Notes: generated by a model not told the origin, from the letters alone. DNA of 64,000 nucleotides from Skermanella mucosa (GCF_016765655.2 NZ_CP086106.1:2662501-2726500), one strand, 5' to 3'; counted from the stretch's first letter, positions 22,539 to 34,593 are shown. A program made the numbers and translations.

Positions 22539-23470
22539 AGGTCCTTGACGCTCGCGAGGGCGATCTGCATGCCGGGATCGCCCTTCTCCAGCACGTCGAA
22601 CGGCACGTAGGCACCGAAATCCAATCCCGTGTCTTCGGACAGACCGGCGATGCTGACCTGCGAATCCTGGAAATCCCCGAAGATGAAACGCCGCCGCCGG
22701 GCCGGCAGCAGGCGGGCCTGGGAGCGCTTGTAGCCTATGGCGGTGAGCTGGCGGGTAGGCGCGTTGGTGAAGACCACGACCTTCCAGAACTCCAGAGGGA
22801 TCGGGACGTCGTAATAGAGCGGGTCGTCCTCCTGGAACACCGGTCCCGTGATGACCGAGATCCGGATGTTCTCCCGATCGGTGTTGTCGAGGATATAGTC
22901 CTCCAGCCCGAGCCATATGCCGCCGTTGAACGACTGCCGCTGCGGGCAGGCATTGGTGGCGTGGAAGGTGTCGGCGTCGGCCAGCTTGGCGGTCTTCTTG
23001 TCCCCCCAGTTCGGATCCTCCCGGCGGGTCATGTGGCCGCGGCTGAAGAAACCTTCCTTGTCGTTGCCGTAGACGCCGTCGAGGATCTGGAATTCCCGCC
23101 CTATCCGGGGATCGAACCGCCAGATGTTCGTGCGCTTGACCGTCCGGTCGGACTTGGCGCCGTCGATGTTGACGGCACTGAAGAGCGGCAGCCGTCGCTT
23201 CGTCGAGACCTTGACCGAGAAATGTGTGTATTTGACCTCGTGGGGATCGTCACCGTCCGACAGGGCCATTGGATCGACGCCGGCGACTTCCCAGGCTTCG
23301 GTTCCGGGCAAGGGGAGCGGCTGCGCCGCATCCACGAACGACGGGTCGTACCCGCTGCGGCCGGCATAGTCCTCGATCGGCCGGGGCGTCTGCACGACGC
23401 GCTGAGGCTGAAGACCAGTGGAGGGACCGAAGCGACGCATGACAGGAGCCTGTGCAATGCTCTTTGGCAT
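22523..23470 (-). CDS. DNA/RNA non-specific endonuclease (NUC family)
   Basis: A 315-residue nuclease of the beta-beta-alpha metal family. The catalytic histidine is in FSRGHMTRREDPNWG (a variant of DRGH), and the Mg-binding asparagine region reads FHATNACPQRQSFNGGIWLGLEDYIL. There is no visible signal peptide, unlike secreted NucA or Serratia nuclease, so it may be cytosolic or need another export route. The first 60 residues are proline-rich and lack clear structure. It begins 18 bp after ratA on the same strand, at the end of the pdh/lip block. The family call is good; the biological role (nutrition, defence, DNA turnover) is open. Confidence 0.85.
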   Translation of the reverse strand: MPKSIAQAPVMRRFGPSTGLQPQRVVQTPRPIEDYAGRSGYDPSFVDAAQPLPLPGTEAWEVAGVDPMALSDGDDPHEVKYTHFSVKVSTKRRLPLFSAVNIDGAKSDRTVKRTNIWRFDPRIGREFQILDGVYGNDKEGFFSRGHMTRREDPNWGDKKTAKLADADTFHATNACPQRQSFNGGIWLGLEDYILDNTDRENIRISVITGPVFQEDDPLYYDVPIPLEFWKVVVFTNAPTRQLTAIGYKRSQARLLPARRRRFIFGDFQDSQVSIAGLSEDTGLDFGAYVPFDVLEKGDPGMQIALASVKDLYLTP

Positions 23471-23488
23471 CTCAGTACTCGCGGCCGC

Positions 23489-23962
23489 TCAGGCCGGCGT
23501 CGAGGTCGTGGTGCCCACCGTGGTTGTGCCGTCGCCGTAAAGCTGGCGCGCCCGTCCTTCGAACGCGGCGACCATGCGACGGACGGCCTCGTTGAACAGC
23601 ACGCCGATAATCTTCTGGAGCATCTTCGAGCGGAACTCGAAATCGACGTAGAAGTCGATCAGGCAGCCGCCGTCTTCCGTCGGCAGGAACATCCAATGGT
23701 TGTTCAGGTAGCTGAACGGGCCTTCGGTGTAGGAGACGTCGATCCGGTCGGGCGGGCTCAGGGTCACGCGTGACGTGAAGCGCTCCCGGATCATCTTGAA
23801 CCCGATGATCAGGTCGGCGTAGATCACGTCTCCTTCCCGCTTGCGGATCCGGGCCGCGAGGCACCAGGGGAGAAACTCCGGATACCGCTCGATGTCGGCC
23901 ACGAGGTCGTACATCTGCTCCGGCTTGTAGGGCAGTACCCGCTTCTCTGCGTGTGTCGGCAT
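23489..23962 (-). CDS. ratA: RatA/Coq10-family START-like protein
   Basis: A 157-residue polyketide-cyclase/START-fold protein. The family motif YDLVADIERYPEFLPWC (about residues 18-34) and WMFLPTEDGGCLIDFYVDFEF are present. In alphaproteobacteria and mitochondria the Coq10 member binds ubiquinone and aids respiration; in E. coli the relative is called RatA and was reported to bind 50S ribosomal subunits. The respiratory role is more likely here, next to lipA and pdh genes. It starts 9 bp after lipA. The last about 15 residues are Thr-rich and non-conserved. Confidence 0.9.
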   Translation of the reverse strand: MPTHAEKRVLPYKPEQMYDLVADIERYPEFLPWCLAARIRKREGDVIYADLIIGFKMIRERFTSRVTLSPPDRIDVSYTEGPFSYLNNHWMFLPTEDGGCLIDFYVDFEFRSKMLQKIIGVLFNEAVRRMVAAFEGRARQLYGDGTTTVGTTTSTPA

Positions 23963-23971
23963 CAGGTTTCC

Positions 23972-24931
23972 TTAGGAGGCGGCGGCCGCGGCAAGCTTGG
24001 CGTCGCGCGCGTCGCGCATCCGTCGGAAATCGTCGCCCGCATGGTAGGACGAGCGGGTCAGCGGCGAACTGGAAACCATCAGGAAGCCCTTGCCGCGCGC
24101 GATCGCCGCGTAGCTGGCGAACTCGTCCGGCGTGACGAAGCGGTCCACCGCGGCATGCTTGGGCGTGGGCTGGAGATACTGGCCGATGGTCAGGAAATCC
24201 ACGTCGGCCGCCCGAAGGTCGTCCATCACCTGCAGCACCTCTTCCTTGGTCTCGCCAAGCCCGACCATGATGCCGGACTTCGTGAAGAGGCCGGGTTCCA
24301 GCTCCTTCGCACGGGACAACAGATTGAGGGAGGTAAAGTAACGGGCGCCGGGACGGATCGTCGGATAAAGCCGCGGCACGGTTTCCAGATTGTGGTTGAA
24401 CACGTCCGGAAGCGCCCTGGCGACATGCTCCACCGCACCCTTCTTGCGCATGAAGTCGGGCGTCAGGATCTCGATCGTGGTGCCGGGAGCGGTCTCGCGG
24501 ATGCGGCGGATGGTGCGGGCGAAGTGGTCGGCGCCACCGTCGTCCAGGTCGTCGCGGTCGACCGAGGTGATGACGACGTGCTCCAGGCCCAGCGTACCGA
24601 CGGCTTCGGCGACGTTGTCAGGTTCGTGCGGGTCCAGGAGGTCCGGGCGTCCGGTCGCCACGTTGCAGAAGGCGCAGGCGCGGGTGCAGACGGCGCCCAG
24701 GATCATGAAGGTGGCGTGCTTCTTCTTCCAGCACTCGCCGATGTTCGGGCAGGCCGCCTCTTCGCAGACGGTGTTCAGCTTCAGTCCGCGCATCAGGCGC
24801 CGCGTCTCGGCGTACTCCGCCGAAACCGGAGCCTTGACCCTGATCCAGTCCGGTTTGCGCTGCACCGGGTTATCCGGCCGGTGGGCCTTTTCCGGATGGC
24901 GGACGCGGTCGATCGGGGGGGATGCGGTCAT
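23972..24931 (-). CDS. lipA: Lipoyl synthase LipA
   Basis: A 319-residue radical-SAM enzyme that inserts two sulphurs into octanoyl groups on E2 lipoyl domains. The auxiliary cluster motif [12 protein letters not shown] and the radical-SAM motif [10 protein letters not shown] (CxxxCxxC) are both visible, with the C-terminal RSSYHA containing the third auxiliary ligand serine. The start at 24931 ([10 protein letters not shown]) is preferred; an ATG six codons upstream (24949) is an alternative. A longer frame to 25054 is not LipA-like. It lies between lpdA and ratA on one strand, so the cofactor enzyme is made with the complex that needs it. Confidence 0.96.
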   Translation of the reverse strand: MTASPPIDRVRHPEKAHRPDNPVQRKPDWIRVKAPVSAEYAETRRLMRGLKLNTVCEEAACPNIGECWKKKHATFMILGAVCTRACAFCNVATGRPDLLDPHEPDNVAEAVGTLGLEHVVITSVDRDDLDDGGADHFARTIRRIRETAPGTTIEILTPDFMRKKGAVEHVARALPDVFNHNLETVPRLYPTIRPGARYFTSLNLLSRAKELEPGLFTKSGIMVGLGETKEEVLQVMDDLRAADVDFLTIGQYLQPTPKHAAVDRFVTPDEFASYAAIARGKGFLMVSSSPLTRSSYHAGDDFRRMRDARDAKLAAAAAS

Positions 24932-25066
24932 GATTTCTTCAAGCTCCATATGCCTGTGCCAGAAGTGTAACGCACCGGCACGGACATCAAGGTGCAAATT
25001 GACCCAACTCCTTCGAAAGGAGGCACCGTGCCGGGGACACGGGGAGCCCGGCACGGCGACGGGCCG

Positions 25067-26470
25067 TCAGTAGTGGATCGCCCTACCGTAGGCGGCGAGG
25101 ACCGACTCATGCATCATCTCCGACAGCGTCGGGTGCGGGAAGATGGTGTGCATCAGTTCGGCTTCGGTCGTCTCCATGGTCTTGGCGATGCCATAACCCT
25201 GGATCAGCTCGGTCACCTCGGCGCCGATCATGTGGGCGCCCAGCAACTCGCCGGTCTTGGCGTCGAACACCGTCTTGACCATGCCCTCGGGCTCGCCGAG
25301 CGCGATCGCCTTGCCGTTGCCGATGAACGGGAAGCGGCCGACCTTGACCTCGTAGCCCGCCTCCTTCGCCTTCGCCTCGCTGAGGCCGACGCTGGCCACC
25401 TGCGGGTGCGAGTAGGTGCAGCCCGGGATGTTGCGGACGTCGATCGGGTGGGCTTCCTTGATCCCGGCGATGTGCTCGACGCAGATCACGCCCTCGTGGC
25501 TTGCCTTGTGGGCCAGCCAGGGCGCGCCGACCACGTCGCCGATGGCGTAAAGGCCGGGTTCGTCGGTCTCCAGCCACTCGTTCACCAGGATGTGCGACTT
25601 CTCGGTCTTCACCTTGGTGTTCTCGAGGCCGATGTTCTCGACGTTGCCGACGATCCCGACCGCGAGGATGACCCGGTCCACCGTGATGGTCTCGGTCTTC
25701 CCCTTGGCCTCGATGGTGGTGGTGACGCTGTCGGCGCCCTTCTGGAACTCACCGACCTTGGCGCCGGTGTAGATCTTCATGCCCTGCTTCTCGAACGACT
25801 TTCGGGCCATGGCGCTGATCTCCTCGTCCTCCGCGGGGAGGATGCGGTCGACCATCTCGGCCACGGTCACCTTGGCGCCCATGTTCAGGTAGAAGCTGGC
25901 GAACTCGATGCCGATTGCTCCGGAGCCGATCACCAGGATCGACTTGGGCATGGCGTCGGGAACCATCGCGTGGCGATAGGTCCAGACCAGCTTGCCGTCG
26001 GCCTTCATGTTCGGGAACTCGCGGGCGCGGGCGCCGGTCGCGATGATGATGTGCTTGGCCTGGAACTCGCCGACGGTGGTGGTGCCGTCCTTCTCGACCT
26101 TGATCCTGCCCTTGCCGAGCAGGGTGGCATGGCCGTCGATGACGGTGACCTTGTTCTTCTTCAACAGGTGCTTGACGCCGCCGGAGAGCTGGGAGGCGAC
26201 GCCGCGCGACCGCTTGACCACTTTCTGGAGGTCGAAGCTGACCTCCTTGGCGGAGAAGCCGTATTCGTCCAGGTGGTGCAGCAGGTGCGACACCTCGGCA
26301 GAACGCAGCAGTGCCTTGGTCGGGATGCAGCCCCAGTTCAGGCAGATGCCGCCCAGGTGCTCGCGTTCCACGACGGCGGTCTTCATGCCGAGCTGTGCCG
26401 CCCGGATCGCGGCGACGTAGCCGCCGGGTCCGCCGCCGATGACGATGAGGTCGAATTGAGTATCAGCCAC
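25067..26470 (-). CDS. lpdA: Dihydrolipoyl dehydrogenase (E3)
   Basis: A 467-residue FAD flavoprotein that reoxidises the dihydrolipoyl groups of the pyruvate dehydrogenase complex with NAD. FAD motif GGGPGGYVAA (residues 11-20), redox disulphide GGICLNWGCIPTKALL, NAD motif GSGAIGIEFASF and the C-terminal catalytic H-E pair (HTIFPHPTLSE) are all present. It follows pdhC by 15 bp in the pdh operon. Confidence 0.98.
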   Translation of the reverse strand: MADTQFDLIVIGGGPGGYVAAIRAAQLGMKTAVVEREHLGGICLNWGCIPTKALLRSAEVSHLLHHLDEYGFSAKEVSFDLQKVVKRSRGVASQLSGGVKHLLKKNKVTVIDGHATLLGKGRIKVEKDGTTTVGEFQAKHIIIATGARAREFPNMKADGKLVWTYRHAMVPDAMPKSILVIGSGAIGIEFASFYLNMGAKVTVAEMVDRILPAEDEEISAMARKSFEKQGMKIYTGAKVGEFQKGADSVTTTIEAKGKTETITVDRVILAVGIVGNVENIGLENTKVKTEKSHILVNEWLETDEPGLYAIGDVVGAPWLAHKASHEGVICVEHIAGIKEAHPIDVRNIPGCTYSHPQVASVGLSEAKAKEAGYEVKVGRFPFIGNGKAIALGEPEGMVKTVFDAKTGELLGAHMIGAEVTELIQGYGIAKTMETTEAELMHTIFPHPTLSEMMHESVLAAYGRAIHY

Positions 26471-26485
26471 AGGCTTGTTCTCCCC

Positions 26486-27862
26486 TTAGAGCAGCATCGA
26501 CAGCGGATCTTCGATCAGCTTCTTGAAGGCGGCGAGGAACTCGGCGCCGACCGCGCCGTCCACCACGCGGTGGTCGACCGACAGCGTGCAACTCATCATG
26601 GTGGCGACGGCGAGCGCCCCGTCCTTGACGATCGGCCGCTGCTCGCCGGCGCCGACTGCCAGGATGCAGCCCTGCGGCGGGTTGATGATCGCGCCGAACT
26701 CCCGGATGCCGAACATGCCCAGGTTGGAGATCGAGAAGGTCCCGCCCTGGAACTCCTCGGGCTTCAGCTTGCCGTCGCGGGCGCGCTTGGCCATGTCCTT
26801 CATGGAGTTCGATATCTCGACCAAGCCCTTGGTCTCGGCCGCCTTGATGATCGGCGTGATCAGGCCGGTCGGGGTCGCGACCGCGACCGAGATGTCGGCG
26901 TTCTCGTACTGGAGGATCGCGTCGTCGGTCCAGGCGGAGTTGGCCGCCGGCACCTTCTTCAGCGCGAGCGCCGAGGCCCGGATGACGAAGTCGTTGACCG
27001 ACAGCTTGTACTCGTCCGACCGGCCGTTCAGCTCCGCCCGGGTCTTCAGCAGCTGGTCGATCTGGAGGTCGATGGTCAGGTAGAAGTGCGGGACGGTCTG
27101 CTTGGCTTCGGTCAGGCGGCGCGAGATGACCTTGCGCATGCCCGAGTTCGGGATCTCGCGGAACTTCATGCCCAGCTTGGTCGAGAAATCCCGGGCGTCG
27201 ACGCCGGCCGGCTTCTGCGCGGACTGGACGGCCGCCGGCGACTGGCTGGCCGCCTGCCCGGCCGCGGCCGACGGAGCCGGCTTCGGCGTCTCGGCCTTGG
27301 GAGCCTCCGCCGCGGCTGGCTTGGCGCCCTTCTTGGCGGTGCCGCCGGAAACCGCGGCCTCGACGTCGTGCTTTACGATCCGACCGTTGGGGCCGCTGCC
27401 CTGGATCTGGGTCAGGTCCAGGCCGGCCTGCTCCGCCATGCGCTTGGCGAGCGGGCTGGCGAAGACGCGGGCACCGTCGTGGGACGGGGCGGACTTGGGG
27501 GCCGGCGCGGCATCGGTCTTGGGGGCGGCCTCGGGAGCTGCTGGGGCACCGCCGTCCGCCGGCTTGTCCGCAGGCTTCGGCGCGGGCTTGCCGCCGCCGT
27601 CCAGGGCGGAGGCGTCCTCGCCCTCCTCCAGCAGGAGGGCGATCACCTGGTTGACGGCGACGCCCTGGGTGCCTTCGGGGACCACGATCCTGCCCAGCGT
27701 GCCCTCATCGACCGCTTCGACTTCCATCGTGGCCTTGTCGGTCTCGATCTCGGCGATGACATCGCCGGACTCGACCTTGTCGCCTTCCTTCTTGAGCCAT
27801 TTCGCGAGGTTGCCCTCGGTCATCGTCGGCGACAGCGCCGGCATCGTGATTTCAATCGGCAT
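26486..27862 (-). CDS. pdhC: Dihydrolipoamide acetyltransferase (PDH E2)
   Basis: A 458-residue core of the pyruvate dehydrogenase complex. One N-terminal lipoyl domain (lipoyl lysine in [15 protein letters not shown]), an Ala/Pro-rich linker, an E3/E1-binding domain (VFASPLAKRMAEQAGLDL) and the catalytic acyltransferase domain ending with DHRVVDGAVGAEFL. The alternating Ala-Pro linkers at about 85-125 and 180-215 are usual for E2. A perfect 10-bp hairpin precedes it. Confidence 0.98.
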   Translation of the reverse strand: MPIEITMPALSPTMTEGNLAKWLKKEGDKVESGDVIAEIETDKATMEVEAVDEGTLGRIVVPEGTQGVAVNQVIALLLEEGEDASALDGGGKPAPKPADKPADGGAPAAPEAAPKTDAAPAPKSAPSHDGARVFASPLAKRMAEQAGLDLTQIQGSGPNGRIVKHDVEAAVSGGTAKKGAKPAAAEAPKAETPKPAPSAAAGQAASQSPAAVQSAQKPAGVDARDFSTKLGMKFREIPNSGMRKVISRRLTEAKQTVPHFYLTIDLQIDQLLKTRAELNGRSDEYKLSVNDFVIRASALALKKVPAANSAWTDDAILQYENADISVAVATPTGLITPIIKAAETKGLVEISNSMKDMAKRARDGKLKPEEFQGGTFSISNLGMFGIREFGAIINPPQGCILAVGAGEQRPIVKDGALAVATMMSCTLSVDHRVVDGAVGAEFLAAFKKLIEDPLSMLL

Positions 27863-27878
27863 CTAGTGTCCCCCCGAG

Positions 27879-27906
27879 GGCGCGCCGGAAGCAGTGCCGG
27901 CGCGCC
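27879..27906 (-). promoter_or_regulatory. Perfect intercistronic hairpin between pdhB and pdhC
   Basis: GGCGCGCCGG (27879-27888) and CCGGCGCGCC (27897-27906) are exact complements around an 8-nt loop, filling most of the 58-bp gap. No T-run follows on the minus strand, so it may stabilise or process the mRNA rather than end it. Confidence 0.55.
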
Positions 27907-27920
27907 GTCTTGTTGTCGCG

Positions 27921-29318
27921 TCAGCTCCGGTACAGAACGGCCTTGGCAGCCTTTTCGATGTCCTCGGGCTGCGGCAGGGCGAGCTTCTCCAGGTTGGCGG
28001 CGTACGGCATCGGCACGTCGGCGCCGTGCACCCGGTAGACCGGGGCATCCAGGTAATCGAACGCCTGCTCCATCATCAGGGCGGACATCTCGGCGCCGAT
28101 GCCGGCGAACGGCCAGCCTTCCTCGACCGACACGAGCCGGTTGGTCTTCTTGACGCTGTTGACGATCGTCTCGGTGTCGAGCGGGCGGATCGTGCGGAGG
28201 TTGATCACCTCGGCCTCGATGCCCTGTTCCGCCAAGCGCTCGGCGGCGGCCAGCGCCTGGCCGACCATGTAGGAAAAGGCCGTGATCGTCACGTCCTTGC
28301 CGGCCCGCAGGATCTTGGCGCGGCCGATCGGGATGATGAACTCGGGATCCTCCGGCACGTCGAAGCTGTGGCCGTACAGGATCTCGTGTTCCAGGAACAC
28401 GATCGGGTTCGGATCGCGGATCGCGGACTTCAGCAGGCCCTTGGCGTCGGACGCCGAGTAGGGCGCCACCACCTTCAGGCCCGGGACGTGGGCGTACCAA
28501 CTGGAATATTCCTGGGAGTGCTGGGCCGCGACGCGCGATGCGGCGCCGTTCGGCCCGCGGAACACGATCGGGCAGCCCATCTGGCCGCCGGACATGTAGA
28601 GGGTCTTGGCGGCGGAGTTGATGATGTGGTCGATCGCCTGCATGGCGAAGTTGAACGTCATGAACTCGACCACCGGCTTCAGCCCGTGGAAGGCGGCGCC
28701 GACGCCAAGGCCGGCGAAGCCGTGCTCGGTGATCGGGGTGTCGATCACGCGGCGGTCGCCGAACTCCGCCAGCAGGCCCTGGGTCACCTTGTAGGCGCCC
28801 TGGTACTCGGCGACTTCCTCGCCCATGACGAACACCTTGTCGTCGCGGCGCATCTCTTCCGCCATGGCGTCGCGGAGCGCCTCGCGGACCGTCAGCTTGA
28901 CGGTCTTCTCGAAATACTTGTCCTCGTCGCTGGCGGGCGGCGCGGCCTTCTCGCCGGCCGGGGGAGAAACCGGCAGGGTCGGCTTGGTCTCCTCCTCGCC
29001 CTTGACCTTCTGGAGGGCCACGGACTGCGGCGTGTCGTCGGAAACCTCCGGCGTCTCCAGCTTGCTTGCGTCCTCGTCCTCGCCCATCAGCAATGCTATC
29101 GGGGTGTTGACGGCGACGCCCTCGGTCCCCTCGGCGATCAGGATCTTGCCCAGCTTGCCTTCCTCGACCGCCTCGACCTCCATGGTCGCCTTGTCGGTCT
29201 CGATCTCCGCCAGGATGTCGCCCGACTTGACGTCGTCGCCTTCCTGCTTGACCCACTTGGCCAGCTTGCCTTCCGTCATGGTCGGCGACAGCGCTGGCAT
29301 CAGAATTTCAATCGGCAT
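27921..29318 (-). CDS. pdhB: Pyruvate dehydrogenase E1 beta with N-terminal lipoyl domain
   Basis: A 465-residue protein. Residues about 1-80 form a lipoyl domain ([15 protein letters not shown]), followed by an acidic/Pro linker, then the transketolase-like E1 beta domain from about residue 140 ([26 protein letters not shown]). The lipoyl fusion to E1 beta is known in several alphaproteobacteria (Zymomonas, Rhizobium) and means both E1 beta and E2 need lipoylation, matching lipA downstream. The first about 40 residues are nearly identical to those of pdhC, pointing to duplication or homogenisation of the lipoyl domain. Confidence 0.98.
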   Translation of the reverse strand: MPIEILMPALSPTMTEGKLAKWVKQEGDDVKSGDILAEIETDKATMEVEAVEEGKLGKILIAEGTEGVAVNTPIALLMGEDEDASKLETPEVSDDTPQSVALQKVKGEEETKPTLPVSPPAGEKAAPPASDEDKYFEKTVKLTVREALRDAMAEEMRRDDKVFVMGEEVAEYQGAYKVTQGLLAEFGDRRVIDTPITEHGFAGLGVGAAFHGLKPVVEFMTFNFAMQAIDHIINSAAKTLYMSGGQMGCPIVFRGPNGAASRVAAQHSQEYSSWYAHVPGLKVVAPYSASDAKGLLKSAIRDPNPIVFLEHEILYGHSFDVPEDPEFIIPIGRAKILRAGKDVTITAFSYMVGQALAAAERLAEQGIEAEVINLRTIRPLDTETIVNSVKKTNRLVSVEEGWPFAGIGAEMSALMMEQAFDYLDAPVYRVHGADVPMPYAANLEKLALPQPEDIEKAAKAVLYRS

Positions 29319-29372
29319 TGCAGTTCCTCCGGCACCGGTTCCGCGCTCCGCCTTCTTCGGGCGGCAACGGGA

Positions 29373-29402
29373 GGGGCGACGCCGGCATGCCGGCGGCGCC
29401 CC
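29373..29402 (-). promoter_or_regulatory. Intercistronic hairpin between pdhA and pdhB
   Basis: GGGGCG-A-CGCCGGC (from 29373) pairs with GCCGGCG-G-CGCCCC (to 29402) with one internal mismatch and almost no loop. A second weaker CCGCC/GGCGG hairpin lies at about 29349-29364. No clear T-run; probably an mRNA structure inside the operon. Confidence 0.5.
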
Positions 29403-29429
29403 GGGGTGGCCTCAAGCTGATGTTGCGGC

Positions 29430-30437
29430 TTAAGCGTCGACCAGGATGTCGGTCCAAAGCTCGGCGGGGTCGGGTTCCGGACTCTGCGTCGCGAACTCGG
29501 CGGCCTCGGCCACGATGTTCTTGATGTCCCGGTCAATCCCTTTCAGCGCATCCTCGTCCGCCGTGCCGTTATCCAGCAGCAGCTTCTTGAGGTTGTCGAT
29601 CGGGTCCATCTCCGTCCGCATCTTGGTGACTTCTTCCTTGGTGCGGTACTTGGCCGGGTCGGACATGGAGTGGCCGCGGTAGCGGTAGGTCTTCATCTCG
29701 AGGATGACCGGGCCGTTGCCCTCGCGCGCGTGGGCGGCCGCTTCCTCGGACGCTTCCCTGACGGCGAGCACGTTCATGCCGTCGACCACATGGCCGGGGA
29801 TGCCGTAGGCGCTGCCGCGCTCGCACAGTTCGCCGGCGGACGCGCGGTGCTGCGAGGTGCCCATGGCGTACTTGTTGTTCTCGATCACGTAGACGACCGG
29901 GAGCTTCCAGAGAGCGGCCATGTTGAAGCTCTCGTAAACCTGACCCTGGTTGATGGCTCCGTCACCGAGATACGTGACGTTGATGTTGCCGTCCTGGGAA
30001 TACCTGTGCCCGAAGGCGAGGCCGGTGCCGATCGGCACCTGGGCGCCGACGATGCCGTGGCCGCCGAAGAACTTCTTCTCGCGGCTGAACATGTGCATCG
30101 AGCCGCCCTTGCCCTTGGAATAGCCGCCGCGGCGTCCGGTCAACTCGGCCATGACGCCTTTCGGGTCCATGTCCGTGGCGAGCATGTGGCCGTGGTCGCG
30201 GTAGCTGGTGATGATGCTGTCGCCGGGGATCAGGACGTTCTGCATGCCCACGACCACCGCTTCCTGGCCGATATACAGGTGGCAGAAGCCACCGATAAGG
30301 CCCATGCCGTACATCTGCCCGGCCTTCTCTTCGAAGCGGCGGATGAGCAGCATCTCGCGGTAGTACTTGAGCAGTTCCTCGGGTGAATATTGAGGGGTTT
30401 CGTCAGCCTGCGGCTTGCGACGTCTGGACGTAGCCAA
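29430..30437 (-). CDS. pdhA: Pyruvate dehydrogenase E1 alpha
   Basis: A 335-residue thiamine-diphosphate subunit of E1 that decarboxylates pyruvate. The ThDP motif GDGAINQGQVYESFNMAALW-type stretch (GDG to N) lies near residues 165-190, and the regulatory-loop region YRYRGHSMSDPAKYR is present. The first about 15 residues are basic and non-conserved. First gene of pdhA-pdhB-pdhC-lpdA-lipA-ratA-endonuclease; its promoter should lie in 30438-30629, which contains an inverted repeat. Confidence 0.98.
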   Translation of the reverse strand: MATSRRRKPQADETPQYSPEELLKYYREMLLIRRFEEKAGQMYGMGLIGGFCHLYIGQEAVVVGMQNVLIPGDSIITSYRDHGHMLATDMDPKGVMAELTGRRGGYSKGKGGSMHMFSREKKFFGGHGIVGAQVPIGTGLAFGHRYSQDGNINVTYLGDGAINQGQVYESFNMAALWKLPVVYVIENNKYAMGTSQHRASAGELCERGSAYGIPGHVVDGMNVLAVREASEEAAAHAREGNGPVILEMKTYRYRGHSMSDPAKYRTKEEVTKMRTEMDPIDNLKKLLLDNGTADEDALKGIDRDIKNIVAEAAEFATQSPEPDPAELWTDILVDA

Positions 30438-30571
30438 GTGCTCCTCCCGATGTTAGGCGGGAGGGGTCCGTCCCTTCCCACCCAGGCTCTTGCTTGGGAT
30501 AGAACTAACGCCATACCGTTCACGGCGCAACAGCATTTCTCGCAATACCTTGTTATCTAACGTGAATTTCG

Positions 30572-30594
30572 GCTTAACCGGAATTCAGTTAAGC
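30572..30594. promoter_or_regulatory. Inverted repeat upstream of the pdh operon (candidate operator)
   Basis: GCTTAAC (30572-30578) and GTTAAGC (30588-30594) are exact complements separated by 9 nt whose middle contains GAATTC. It lies about 135 bp upstream of the pdhA start and 36 bp past the end of the ftsB-like gene. No PdhR-type box (AATTGGTnnnACCAATT) is seen, so the binding protein, if any, is unknown. Confidence 0.4.
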
Positions 30595-30629
30595 TTATGG
30601 CAACGCAATGCTTTTCAGCGCCTCGATAT

Positions 30630-30992
30630 TCAGGGCTGACCGGCGGTTACCGGGGGCGCAACGCTGCTACGCGGTACGAGAATGATAACGTCGTCCGGGT
30701 GGCTGTAGTTCAGCACCGCCCGGGCGCGTTCATCCAACATGTCCGGGTCGAGATGATCACGCCGCAGCAGGGACGCGCGCTTCTCCAGCTCGATGCGTTG
30801 CTCGCTGGCTTGCGCCAGGGTGGCCTGGGCCTGCTGGATTTCATTCTGGAGATGGGAAAGCGCGATCAGTCCGCGGTCGCCCTGGACCGCGTGATACGCG
30901 AAATATCCGACGATGGCGGCACCGATCGCGGGGCCGATCGTCTGACGCAGGGCGCGGCCCATGGCGTCTTTTACATGATCGATTGCAGTCAT
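30630..30992 (-). CDS. ftsB: FtsB/DivIC-family septum formation protein
   Basis: A 120-residue bitopic division protein: a TM segment at about residues 18-36 (TIGPAIGAAIVGYFAYHAVQ), then a coiled coil (LQNEIQQAQATLAQASEQRIELEKRASLL) and a short C-terminal region (DERARAVLNYSHPDDVIIL) that matches the DivIC/FtsB ending, in which Y/F-x-x-P-x-E is usual. Location between eno and pdhA is the conserved alphaproteobacterial place for this gene. It links FtsL and FtsQ in the divisome. Confidence 0.85.
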   Translation of the reverse strand: MTAIDHVKDAMGRALRQTIGPAIGAAIVGYFAYHAVQGDRGLIALSHLQNEIQQAQATLAQASEQRIELEKRASLLRRDHLDPDMLDERARAVLNYSHPDDVIILVPRSSVAPPVTAGQP

Positions 30993-31073
30993 GACGCGAT
31001 GGAATCACGAAGAATTCCATCGCGTCAAACGAAAACTATCGATTGGGCAACGGATGCCGCAAATGTTGCGGCG

Positions 31074-32369
<1,296 letters not shown>

Positions 32370-32420
32370 TTATTGGCGTTGTCGGGGCGAAGTCATAAAG
32401 GCCGCGGGGCGGGTTATCAA

Positions 32421-32465
32421 GGCGGCAGGCGGCACGTCCTTCGGGGTCGCGCCGCCTCTGCCGCC
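32421..32465 (-). terminator. Strong hairpin past pyrG (probable terminator)
   Basis: GGCGGCAGGCGGC (32421-32433) pairs with GCCGCCTCTGCCGCC (32451-32465) with a 2-nt bulge. It starts 3 bp after the pyrG stop on the minus strand. Only a short TTGATAA follows, so termination may be partial and eno may be partly co-transcribed. Confidence 0.55.
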
Positions 32466-32468
32466 GGA

Positions 32469-34124
<1,656 letters not shown>

Positions 34125-34142
34125 CTAAAGCCTGAAATGAGA

Positions 34143-34164
34143 GAGGCGGCCGATCAGCCGCCTC
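34143..34164 (-). terminator. Hairpin after secG
   Basis: GAGGCGGC and GCCGCCTC form an 8-bp stem with a 6-nt loop, 43 bp past the secG stop. On the minus strand it is followed by TCTCATTTC, a weak T-rich tail. Confidence 0.5.
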
Positions 34165-34206
34165 CCGACCACTTGATGCCCGGCCCTGCCTCCGGGCCCC
34201 CTCCGC

Positions 34207-34545
34207 CTACTGGGAGACGGGTGCCGACGGTGCGGCGGGAGGTGCCGGCGGAGCATCCGCCGGGGGAGCCGACTGCTGGGGGGCCGGCGGCATCGAATCG
34301 ATGATCGAGCGCGGACTGGAATGACCGCCGGCCATGACCGCCAGAACAAGGCTCGTCAGCATGAAGCAGCCCGCCAGGACGGCGGTCGTGCGGGTCAGCA
34401 GGTTCGCCGTGCCGCGGGCCGACATCATGCCCCCGCCGCCACTGCCGCCGATGCCCAGGCCGCCGCCTTCCGACTTCTGAACCAGCACCACGCCGATCAG
34501 CGAGATCGCGATCAGCAGGTGCACGACCAGAACCACTGCTTCCAT
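34207..34545 (-). CDS. secG: Protein translocase subunit SecG
   Basis: A 112-residue inner-membrane component of the Sec translocon. TM1 (VVLVVHLLIAISLIGVVLVQ), the Gly-rich SecG loop GGGLGIGGSGGGGMMSARG, TM2 (TAVLAGCFMLTSLVLAVM) and a long Pro/Ala-rich tail typical of alphaproteobacteria. The start is the ATG at 34543-34545 with an upstream AGAAGG; a longer frame to 34734 runs into tpiA and is not used. It follows tpiA after a hairpin. Confidence 0.95.
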   Translation of the reverse strand: MEAVVLVVHLLIAISLIGVVLVQKSEGGGLGIGGSGGGGMMSARGTANLLTRTTAVLAGCFMLTSLVLAVMAGGHSSPRSIIDSMPPAPQQSAPPADAPPAPPAAPSAPVSQ

Positions 34546-34593
34546 GGTTCGGAAACCTTCTCTGAAAAGAAAACCATTCTCAAAAACCGATAA

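Noticed and set aside
24992-28153. A 1053-codon plus-strand frame across the pdh operon
   Set aside because: Antisense shadow of lpdA and pdhC in high-GC DNA; composition is His/Asp/Gly/Leu-rich nonsense with no domain.
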